Source: Deltaproteobacteria bacterium
Lineage (GTDB): Bacteria; Desulfobacterota; Desulfobacteria; Desulfobacterales; C00003060
DNA length: 17,819 nt
Assembly (NCBI GenBank): GCA_003647435.1
Contig: QMMV01000006.1
Coordinates: forward strand, 1-17,819
Reading direction: 5' to 3'
In this document: piece by piece, positions 1 through 7,600 of the stretch
Layout of the letters: each line of letters starts with the position of its first letter
How positions within the stretch are numbered: position 1 is the first letter of the stretch
Made by a program: the position numbers and the translations under genes
Notes under the pieces: model-generated
Databases searched by the model: none
Told to the model about the DNA's origin: nothing
Seen by the model: only the letters and a program-made list of their open reading frames with translations

Positions 1-123
1 CGAACCCGGATCAAAGCGCGTCCTCCTCCATCCGGAATCATGCATCCCTATTCGATTATCTCGCTTACGACGCCGGCTCCTACTGTGCGGCCACCTTCCC
101 GGATGGCAAACCTGAGCTCTTTC
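1..123. repeat. Left copy of 123-base exact terminal repeat (tuf 3' end)
   Basis: Bases 1-123 are identical to 17697-17819 in the same orientation. The unit holds the last 76 coding bases of tuf, including the TAG stop, and 47 bases downstream. An imperfect hairpin, CCGGAT (6-11) with ATCCGG (30-35), lies in the downstream part. No T-run makes it a convincing terminator. Confidence 0.97.
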
Positions 124-1241
124 TCCATCGCTATCGGCGTAATCAACTCCGCCTCTATGTCTACATTGTCACCAGGCATTACCATCTCCGTACCCTCAGG
201 CAACGTCACCACACCGGTTACATCCGTCGTCCTGAAATAAAACTGCGGCCGATACCCATTGAAAAACGGCGTGTGACGACCACCCTCCTCCTTAGTCAAT
301 ATATACGTCTTGGCACGAAACTTCATGTGCGGCGTAATGCTCCCAGGCTTCGCCACTACCTGCCCTCGCTCAACCTCATCTCGCTTCGTCCCCCTTAACA
401 ATACCCCAATGTTGTCACCAGCTCGACCCTCATCCAGTACCTTGCGAAACATCTCAACACCAGTACATACCGTCTTCTGGGTCGGACGAATCCCTACAAT
501 CTCCACCTCATCACCCACTCGAACTATACCACGCTCAACTCGACCAGTTACCACCGTCCCCCTGCCAGATATACTGAATACATCCTCTATCGGCATCAAA
601 AACGGCTTGTCCACCTCACGCACAGGCTCCGGAATAAACTCGTCAATCGCATCCATTAACTCAAATATCGGCTTAACTTCCTCACTGCCAGAATCATCAC
701 TCTCCAACGCCTTCAAAGCACTGCCACGAATAATCGGTGTATCGTCACCAGGAAAACCATACTTGGTCAAAAGCTCCCGTAACTCCAACTCAACTAAGTC
801 TATCAACTCCTCATCATCCACTAAGTCCACCTTGTTTAAAAATACCACTATCGCCGGCACTCCCACCTGACGCGCTAACAATATATGCTCACGCGTCTGA
901 GGCATAGGACCATCATCAGCACCCACTACCAGTATCGCTCCATCCATCTGCGCAGCACCAGTGATCATGTTCTTTATATAGTCAGCATGACCAGGACAAT
1001 CCACATGCGCATAATGCCGCTTCGCCGTCTCATACTCCACATGCGCAGTCGCAATAGTGATCCCACGCTCCCTCTCCTCAGGCGCCTTGTCTATCTCGTC
1101 AAACGGAACATAATCCGCATACCCCTTCTGGGCTAAATGCTTCGTTATCGCCGAAGTCAACGTAGTCTTACCATGATCAATGTGCCCAATCGTCCCCACA
1201 TTCAAATGCGGCTTCACCCGCTCAAACTTCTTCTTAGCCAT
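48..1241 (-). CDS. tuf: Translation elongation factor Tu (EF-Tu), complete copy
   Basis: This GTPase delivers aminoacyl-tRNA to the ribosomal A site. The 397-residue product is full length for the family. The G-domain motifs are present: GHIDHGKT (residues 19-26), RGITI with the switch Thr (about 62), DCPGH (81-85, including the catalytic His) and NKVD (136-139). Domains 2 and 3 follow through to the C-terminal VVSEIIE. The ATG start at 1239-1241 has GGAGG eight bases upstream; the stop is TAG at 48-50. It is the last gene of the str group, 54 bases after fusA. In related genomes rpsJ and the S10 operon usually follow, but the window ends 47 bases past the stop. The last 76 coding bases and the 47 bases downstream are repeated exactly at the right end, so part or all of this copy may be a merged consensus of two tuf genes. 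Function is certain; which locus each base belongs to is not. Confidence 0.98.
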   Translation of the reverse strand: MAKKKFERVKPHLNVGTIGHIDHGKTTLTSAITKHLAQKGYADYVPFDEIDKAPEERERGITIATAHVEYETAKRHYAHVDCPGHADYIKNMITGAAQMDGAILVVGADDGPMPQTREHILLARQVGVPAIVVFLNKVDLVDDEELIDLVELELRELLTKYGFPGDDTPIIRGSALKALESDDSGSEEVKPIFELMDAIDEFIPEPVREVDKPFLMPIEDVFSISGRGTVVTGRVERGIVRVGDEVEIVGIRPTQKTVCTGVEMFRKVLDEGRAGDNIGVLLRGTKRDEVERGQVVAKPGSITPHMKFRAKTYILTKEEGGRHTPFFNGYRPQFYFRTTDVTGVVTLPEGTEMVMPGDNVDIEAELITPIAMEKELRFAIREGGRTVGAGVVSEIIE

Positions 1242-1285
1242 CTTATCTCCCTCCCTGCACGGAAAAAATGATTCTTACCAAAGAG

Positions 1286-1308
1286 AAAAAGAGCTTTAAC
1301 CTCTTTTT
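1286..1308 (-). promoter_or_regulatory. A/U-rich hairpin overlapping the end of fusA, ahead of tuf
   Basis: On the minus strand AAAAAGAG (1308-1301) pairs with CTCTTTTT (1293-1286) around a seven-base loop that contains the fusA stop codon. The U-rich 3' arm gives it a terminator-like look, but the stem is only 8 pairs and mostly A-U. It could weakly attenuate fusA-tuf read-through or be a processing site. It may equally be chance in an A/T-rich 54-base spacer. Confidence 0.3.
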
Positions 1309-3368
1309 TCCTTGATTGCTTCCGCAATCGATTGCGGAACATGTTCATAACGACAAAACTGCATCGTATAAGTTGCCCTCCCCTGCGTCATGGATCTGAG
1401 GTGTGTGGCATAACCAAAAGTCTCGGCCAGGGGAACCTGAGCATTAACCATGCGCACGCCATTGCGACTCTCTAAACCCCGAATTCTGGCGCGCCGCCCA
1501 TTCAAGTCACTAATTACATCTCCAATAAAACTTTCCGGAGCCACGACCTCCATGACCATAAGAGGCTCTAAAAAGATTGGCTTAGCTTTTCTAACAGCCG
1601 ACTTGAATCCCATCGAGGCCGCGATCTGAAAGGCCCTTTCGGAAGAGTCAACCTCGTGGTAGGAGCCGTCAAGGAGAGTAACCTTGACATCCACCATTGG
1701 ATAACCGCCAAGAACACCTGTCTCGGCAGCTTCTTGGATGCCTTTCTTAACAGCAGGTATGTACTCCTTAGGCACTGCCCCCCCGACAATCGCGCTCGTA
1801 AAGAGAATCCCCTGCCCCGGCTCGGCAGGTTCGACACGAAGCTTTACATGACCATACTGTCCACGACCACCCGATTGGCGGACGAACTTTCCTTCTGCCT
1901 CCGAACTGCAGGTGACGGTTTCCCGATAGGCGACTTGCGGTTTGCCGACTGCAGCAGCAACCTTGAACTCCCTCACAAGCCGGTCCACTATGATCTCAAG
2001 ATGCAGCTCCCCCATGCCTGAAATCAATGTCTGCGCAGTTTCTTCGTCAAATGAGACCTGAAACGATGGATCCTCTCTGGCAATCTTACCGAGTGCGGTG
2101 CCCAGTTTCTGAACATCGCCCTTACTCTTGGGCTCAATTGCGATTGACATCACCGGCTTTGGAAGCGTCATTGATTCTAACAAGATCGGATTGCTCGGCT
2201 CGCATAGTGTGTCGCCGGTACCGGTGTTTCTCAAGCCTGTGACCGCCACGATGTCCCCGGCATAGACCTCCTTGATTTCCTCTCGTTTGTCTGCATGCAT
2301 CTTTACGAGTCTTCCGACCTTTTCCTTTATTCCCTTCCCGGCATTATAGACGCTGGCGCCGGAGGTCAGGGAACCAGAATATATGCGCAAAAAAGTTAAG
2401 TGGCCGACATAAGGATCCGTCATCAACTTAAAAGCAAGCGCTGAAAACGGGGCGCTGTCATTCGGCGGGCGTACCACTTTTTTTCCTTCTAAGTCCAGGC
2501 CACAAACAGGAGGAATATCCATCGGAGATGGCAGGTACCTGATCACACCGTCCAGAAGTGGCTGAACTCCCTTGTTTTTAAAAGCCGAACCGCACAAAAC
2601 CGGCACGCGCTCCATCGACAGGGTTGCCTGACGGATTGCTTTGATAAGTACCTCAGGCGGAACAGGGAGTCCTTCAATGTAATGTTCCATTATCGACTCG
2701 TCAACATCTGCCATCGATTCCACAAGCTCCAACCGTCGTTTTTGAGCTTCCTTCTCAAGGGATGGGGGAATATCAGTTTCTTCGAAACGGGCCCCGAGTG
2801 TCGACTCACCATAAATGATCGCCCTCATAGAAATCAGGTCAATAACACCAGCAAAATCTTCTTCCCGTCCTATGGGCATCTGAAGCACGACAGGTTGAGC
2901 TTTCAGCCTGGTACGCAACATCCTTACACAATTATCCAGATCCGCCCCGACTCTATCCATTTTATTGACAAAGGCAATCCGGGGAACTTTATACCGGTCA
3001 GCCTGCCTCCAGACTGTCTCCGATTGTGGTTCCACGCCGCCGACTGCACAAAACACGGCAATAACTCCATCTAACACCCTCAAACACCGTTCGACTTCAA
3101 CAGTAAAGTCAACATGGCCGGGGGTATCAATGATATTGATGCGGTGTTCCTTCCAGAAACAGGTCGTGGCGGCCGAGGTTATCGTGATGCCCCTTTCCTG
3201 CTCCTGTTCCATCCAGTCCATGATCGCAGAACCTTGATCCACCTCACCCATCTTGTGGGATACACCTGTATAATACAGGATCCTCTCAGTAGTCGTGGTT
3301 TTGCCGGCATCGATATGGGCCATGATGCCGATATTTCTTGATTTTGATAATGGAAACGATCGTGCCAT
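1296..3368 (-). CDS. fusA: Translation elongation factor G (EF-G)
   Basis: This GTPase moves tRNAs and mRNA through the ribosome after peptide bond formation and works with ribosome recycling factor. The 690-residue product is near the usual 690-704. It begins MARSFPLSKSRNIGIMAHID, with AHIDAGKT at residues 17-24, RGITI at about 59-63, DTPGH at 81-85 and NKMD at 135-138. Domain II, the domain IV segment (GGRGQYGHVKL) and the C-terminal domain V are all present. The ATG at 3366-3368 fits the family start exactly, yet no clear Shine-Dalgarno sequence precedes it: the 14 bases upstream are A/T rich with at best AAGA. A dispersed repeat sits directly before that stretch. It lies between rpsG (159-base gap) and tuf (54-base gap). 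Confidence 0.98.
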   Translation of the reverse strand: MARSFPLSKSRNIGIMAHIDAGKTTTTERILYYTGVSHKMGEVDQGSAIMDWMEQEQERGITITSAATTCFWKEHRINIIDTPGHVDFTVEVERCLRVLDGVIAVFCAVGGVEPQSETVWRQADRYKVPRIAFVNKMDRVGADLDNCVRMLRTRLKAQPVVLQMPIGREEDFAGVIDLISMRAIIYGESTLGARFEETDIPPSLEKEAQKRRLELVESMADVDESIMEHYIEGLPVPPEVLIKAIRQATLSMERVPVLCGSAFKNKGVQPLLDGVIRYLPSPMDIPPVCGLDLEGKKVVRPPNDSAPFSALAFKLMTDPYVGHLTFLRIYSGSLTSGASVYNAGKGIKEKVGRLVKMHADKREEIKEVYAGDIVAVTGLRNTGTGDTLCEPSNPILLESMTLPKPVMSIAIEPKSKGDVQKLGTALGKIAREDPSFQVSFDEETAQTLISGMGELHLEIIVDRLVREFKVAAAVGKPQVAYRETVTCSSEAEGKFVRQSGGRGQYGHVKLRVEPAEPGQGILFTSAIVGGAVPKEYIPAVKKGIQEAAETGVLGGYPMVDVKVTLLDGSYHEVDSSERAFQIAASMGFKSAVRKAKPIFLEPLMVMEVVAPESFIGDVISDLNGRRARIRGLESRNGVRMVNAQVPLAETFGYATHLRSMTQGRATYTMQFCRYEHVPQSIAEAIKEKRG

Positions 3369-3382
3369 GTTTTATATTCTTA

Positions 3383-3409
3383 GTGACAATCTACGTTTTT
3401 GAAAACATC
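3383..3409 (-). repeat. 27-base dispersed repeat upstream of fusA
   Basis: This stretch matches 17453-17479, in the tRNA-Trp/rpmG spacer, at 24 of 27 positions in the same orientation. The last 15 bases (GTTTTTGAAAACATC on the plus strand) are identical, and they contain the small palindrome GTTTTTGAAAAC. It ends 14 bases before the fusA start codon. Confidence 0.7.
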
Positions 3410-3495
3410 TTGTTGACCGCTCTGACAAAGACGAGCGTCTATCCAAACCTGATAATATGAGTCCTGATCATGGATTCCAGGTGACAGGATGACAA
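3410..3495 (-). repeat. Probable decayed long palindromic intergenic repeat
   Basis: The spacer shows weak long-range dyad symmetry. TTGTCATCC at the upstream end is echoed by TTGTTGACC on the opposite strand at 3410-3418, with GGAATCCA and TGGAT boxes inside. The internal stem CGCTC/GAGCG surrounds a ten-base loop. This layout resembles the long extragenic palindromes common in proteobacterial genomes, but it is degraded and I cannot name a family. Confidence 0.3.
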
Positions 3496-3527
3496 CCCAT
3501 GGCTCTGTTGCCGTATCCAAAAAGCTT

Positions 3528-3998
3528 TTACCATCTATAGTGCGCAAACGCCTTGTTAGCCTCCGCCATTCTGTGAGTCTCTTCCCGTTTTTTGATGGTG
3601 GCTCCGCGCCGGCTGGCGGCATCCATCAACTCCCGCGCCAATCTTTCAGCCATGGTCTTTTCCGAGCGCTTCCGTGCGAATGTGATAAGCCACCTGATCC
3701 CAAGGGCTACCTGCCGGCTGCGCCGAACCTCTACGGGGACCTGGTAGGTAGACCCCCCCACGCGGCGAGACTTAACCTCGACGCGCGGCTTGGCATGCTC
3801 CATGGCTTGTTCAAACACTTTAAGAGGAGACTGTTTGGTTGTCTTTTCGATAATATCAAAGGCATCATACATTATTCTTTCCGCGACACTCTTTTTGCCT
3901 TCTTTCATCATGCCGTTGATGAATTTTTGAACAAGCCTGCTCTTATATTTTGGATCGGGTGAAACATCCCGTTTCGGCACTTCTCCTTTTCTTGGCAC
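3528..3998 (-). CDS. rpsG: 30S ribosomal protein S7
   Basis: S7 is a primary 16S rRNA binder that nucleates assembly of the 30S head and lines the E site; in E. coli it represses the str operon. The 156-residue product matches family length. It begins MPRKGEVPKRDVSPDP, includes the conserved KFINGMMKEGKKSVAE and the GGSTYQVPVEV beta-hairpin, and ends AEANKAFAHYRW. The start is GTG at 3996-3998 with GGAGG five bases upstream, and the stop is TAA. It lies 120 bases after rpsL and 159 bases before fusA. The spacer ahead of it is where S7 feedback acts in E. coli, but I see no structure there that I would call the same site. Confidence 0.98.
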   Translation of the reverse strand: MPRKGEVPKRDVSPDPKYKSRLVQKFINGMMKEGKKSVAERIMYDAFDIIEKTTKQSPLKVFEQAMEHAKPRVEVKSRRVGGSTYQVPVEVRRSRQVALGIRWLITFARKRSEKTMAERLARELMDAASRRGATIKKREETHRMAEANKAFAHYRW

Positions 3999-4118
3999 TT
4001 GAGCCTCCCCTGATATCGTTATCCGTCAACTCTACACCGACAATCGCTGCTCATTCCGCTTATCGCACAACATAAAGACATAAACAAGCTCTTAACCGGA
4101 CTGGCCTCGATTCTCGGT

Positions 4119-4490
4119 TTACTTTGGTTTCTTCGCACCGTACTTTGATCGTCCCTGTTTGCGGTCTTGCACACCAATTGAATCAAGCGTTCCCCGCACC
4201 ACGTGGTAGCGGATGCCCGGCAGGTCCTTGACGCGCCCGCCTCGAACAAGCACTACTGAATGCTCCTGCAGGTTGTGTCCCATGCCGGGGATGTATGCGC
4301 TAACCTCAATTCCGTTAGTTAGTCGCACCCTCGCCACCTTTCTCAATGCTGAGTTCGGCTTCTTAGGGGTTGTGGTATAGACACGCGTACATACTCCCCT
4401 CTTTTGAGGACTCTCCATTAAAGCGGGGGTATTGGACTTCTTCTTGATACGCTCTCTCCCTTTTCTGACAAGCTGATTGATTGTAGGCAT
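4119..4490 (-). CDS. rpsL: 30S ribosomal protein S12
   Basis: S12 sits at the decoding centre and controls accuracy; it is the classic streptomycin-resistance locus. The 123-residue product is the family length. Conserved segments include RGVCTRVYTTTPKKPNSALR, GHNLQEHSVVLVRGGRVKDL and the C-terminal RSKYGAKKPK. Lys43 and Lys88, the usual sites of streptomycin-resistance changes, are wild type. Asp89, the residue methylthiolated by RimO in other bacteria, is also present. The ATG at 4488-4490 has AAGGA seven bases upstream. It is the first gene after a strong promoter in the rpoC-rpsL gap, so it opens the str transcription unit. Confidence 0.98.
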   Translation of the reverse strand: MPTINQLVRKGRERIKKKSNTPALMESPQKRGVCTRVYTTTPKKPNSALRKVARVRLTNGIEVSAYIPGMGHNLQEHSVVLVRGGRVKDLPGIRYHVVRGTLDSIGVQDRKQGRSKYGAKKPK

Positions 4491-4520
4491 AATATTGTCC
4501 TTCTATTTCCATCAAAGCAA

Positions 4521-4539
4521 CGCCCCCAAAAAGGGGGCG
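4521..4539 (-). promoter_or_regulatory. GC-rich hairpin in the rpsL leader
   Basis: CGCCCCC and GGGGGCG form a perfect seven-pair stem around a five-base loop (UUUUU in the minus-strand transcript). It lies downstream of the promoter, between the expected transcript start and the rpsL ribosome binding site. It is not followed by a U-run, so it is probably not a terminator. It may stabilise the leader or take part in feedback control. Confidence 0.6.
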
Positions 4540-4565
4540 CGCTCCCAACAATCACAAAACTTTGT

Positions 4566-4594
4566 TTTATATCCGATGAAAATAGCTACGTCAA
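4566..4594 (-). promoter_or_regulatory. Sigma70-type promoter for the rpsL-rpsG-fusA-tuf unit
   Basis: On the minus strand TTGACG (4594-4589) is followed after exactly 17 bases by TATAAA (4571-4566). That is five of six matches to each consensus with optimal spacing. The -35 box begins 15 bases after the rpoC stop codon. Transcription would start near 4558, giving a leader of about 68 bases before rpsL. This supports independent transcription of the str genes in addition to read-through from rpoC. Confidence 0.8.
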
Positions 4595-4608
4595 GGTTTT
4601 TTTACATT

Positions 4609-7600
4609 TTAAGCCTGAGCCGCCTCCTGAGCCCCGGCATCTGAGATCACCTCGGCAGATTCGGACTTCTCTTTGTCTCCTTCTCCCGCTATCTTTAACA
4701 CCACCGGCGCCTTTCGGTATCGGGCCATACCGGTACCGGCCGGCACAATCCTGCCCATGATCACATTCTCTTTCAGGCCCTTCAGGTGATCTACCTTGCT
4801 GGCTATACTTGCATCTGCCAATACCTTGGTTGTCTCTTGAAATGACGCTGCTGAAATAAAGCTCTCGGTACTCAGCGATGCCTTCGTAATCCCCAGGAGA
4901 ACAGGTTTGGCCGAAGCGGGTTTGCCGCCTTTTGCCACTACTTCTCGGTTGACATCCTCAAAGCGGTCCTTTGCCACATGTTCTTCCAAAACAAAGTCTG
5001 TGTCTCCAACATCAACAATTTTCACTCGACCCAACATCTGCCGCACAATGACCTCGATATGTTTGTCATTTATTCTGACCCCCTGAAGCCGATAAACCTC
5101 CTGAACCTGATCTACAAGATACCGGGCCAGGGCAAGTTCTCCTCGAATATTTAAGATATCGTGCGGATTGGCTGCCGTTCCCGTCAACGGCTCTCCTGCC
5201 CTCAAGAAATCGCCTTCCACGACGTTGAGATGTCTTCCTCTGGGGATCAGATATTCCTTTTTCGCACCCACATCCGGTGGAACTATGGTAACCTTCTGCT
5301 TGCCCTTCGCACCTTTTGAAATGCTCACATAACCATCAATTTCGGTTAGCACAGCAGCTTCCTTCGGTTTTCTACACTCAAACAGCTCTGCCACACGGGG
5401 GAGGCCCCCTGTGATATCTTTCGTCTTGGTCGTCTCCCTTGGGACCTTGGCAATCACGTCCCCTGCAACGACCTCGTCTCCCTCAGAGACCATGAGAATA
5501 GCTCCGACGGGGAGGAAATATCGAGCAGCACGGCCTCCCGGAAGGATGGCGGTCTTGTTCTCCTTGTCCTTGATGGATATCCTTGGTCGGACATCAATGT
5601 CCTTGTATTCCACAAGTACCTGGCTCGCCTTGCCCGTCACGGGATCTACCTTTTCCTTCATGGTTTTTCCTGCAATGATATCTCCGAACTTCACCCTACC
5701 GCTTACCTCAGTGAGGATTGGCGTAGTGTAAGGATCCCACGTTACCAGCAGATCTCCGGGCTTTACCTTTTGACCGTCAGCCACCTGAAAATGGGCTCCA
5801 TATATGACAGGATATCGTTCTCTTTCTCGGCCATCTTCTCCCACAATGGCAAATTCTCCACCTTTGCGATTCATCACGATATATTCACCTGCACTGTTTT
5901 TCACCGTATTGAGGTCTATACATTTTATGAAACCCTCGCTGGTTGCCCTAAAATCAGCCTGCTCCGCAGCACGGCGAGCTGTACCGCCGATGTGAAACGT
6001 TCGCATAGTGAGCTGCGTTCCGGGCTCTCCGATAGATTGGGCTGCCAGGATACCAATAGGGGTTCCAACCTCCACCGGCTTTCCATAGGCCAAATCACGT
6101 CCGTAGCATTTAGAACACGCTCCACCGCGAGCACGACATGTGAGCACCGAACGGATTTTCACCTTAGTGACACCCGCTTTATCTATCCTGGCCACTTTGT
6201 CCTCGTCAATTTCTTCATTGGCACGTACAATCACCTCATCTGTATACGGATCTTTAATATCCTCGAGGGCCACACGTCCCAGCACACGTTCGCCCACCTT
6301 TTGGATGATCTCACCGCCTTCAACAAGAGGTTCCACTTCAATCCCCTTGAGAGTACCGCAATCTTCTTCTGAGATTACACAATCCTGAGCAACATCGACA
6401 AGCCGACGCGTCAGGTATCCCGAGTTGGCCGTCTTCAATGCAGTGTCAGCAAGGCCCTTTCTGGCCCCGTGGGTGGAACTGAAGTATTGAAGCACCGTGA
6501 GACCCTCGCGAAAATTGGCAGTAATCGGTGTCTCAATAATCTCGCCAGACGGCTTGGCCATCAGCCCGCGCATACCCGCCAATTGCCGCATCTGGTCTTT
6601 ACTACCCCGTGCGCCTGAATCCGCCATCATATAGATAGGATTGAAACCCTCTTCTTTGCTCGGCTTTCCATCCCTGCCCAACAGCGGCCTTCCTTTTCTG
6701 TCAACAATAGGTGAGGCCTTCATCTCCTTCATCATTTCATTCGCCACATCAGTGGTAGCTTTCGCCCAAATGTCGACCACTTTATTATATTTCTCACCTC
6801 GCGTTATCAAGCCTTCGGTATACTGCGCGTTGATCTCAGCTACTTCTTGTTCAGCTTTGCTGATAACATCCCACTTCTTTTGAGGAATGACCATGTCATC
6901 TACGCATATGGAAACTCCCGCTTTCATGGCATACTCATAGCCGATGTCCTTCAAACGATCTGCGAGGATAACGGTAGCCTTGCCACCCAGGGTTCGATAA
7001 CAGTAGTTGATCAATTGACCCAAAGACTTTTTATTCATGACCTTATTGATCAGTTCAAAAGGAATTCCCAATCTCTTCGCCAGCACTTTGAATATATGAT
7101 AATTCCCGTTACCCTTGATAACATGACTAATCTCGCCCTCCTCGAGAGCGAAGATTTTCTCTGCATCCAGCGGGCTAACACCATATCCTTGTTCAAGTAC
7201 CCTCTTCTGGACAAACCCGAGGTCTCTGGCACGAGTCCGATCCATCTCATTTGAGATACGATCCGCCAGCCGAGTGAAATCTTCACCTTCCTTCAACTGA
7301 GCAAGGGTCGCTGTGGCTTCCTCCTCCGAGGGGAGCATTATATGAGCCAGATGCACTATTGGGTCATGAGGGAGTATTTCTCTCAGAATAATACGCCCCA
7401 CAGTGGTTTTCACCCGTTCTCCGGATAGGCGAACCACGATCTTGGCGTGAAGGTCCACCTCGCCCGCATCGTAAGCTGAGCGAGCCTCATCCGGGTTGGC
7501 AAATATCTTGCCCTCTCCCTTCACACCAGAAACTGATCGCGTCATGTAGTATATACCCAGCACTATATCCTGCGTTGGTACAATAATAGGATCACCATGG

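Noticed and set aside
310..870. A 186-codon plus-strand open frame inside tuf.
   Set aside because: It is antisense to EF-Tu, with Ser/Thr-rich composition typical of a reversed coding sequence.
3380..3622. An 80-codon minus-strand frame running from rpsG into the rpsG-fusA spacer.
   Set aside because: It begins inside rpsG in another frame and reads through repeat-like spacer sequence; there is no sign of a real protein.
4521..4539. A terminator ending the rpoBC transcript.
   Set aside because: The hairpin lies downstream of the rpsL promoter and no U-run follows it. A terminator there would block the str genes as well.
5770..6372. A 200-codon plus-strand open frame inside rpoC.
   Set aside because: It is antisense to conserved beta' sequence including the second zinc site, with no ribosome binding site or family resemblance.
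7066..7368. An intein in RpoC.
   Set aside because: The insert has no Cys or Ser at its start and no His-Asn at its end, is shorter than even minimal inteins, and matches parvulin motifs.
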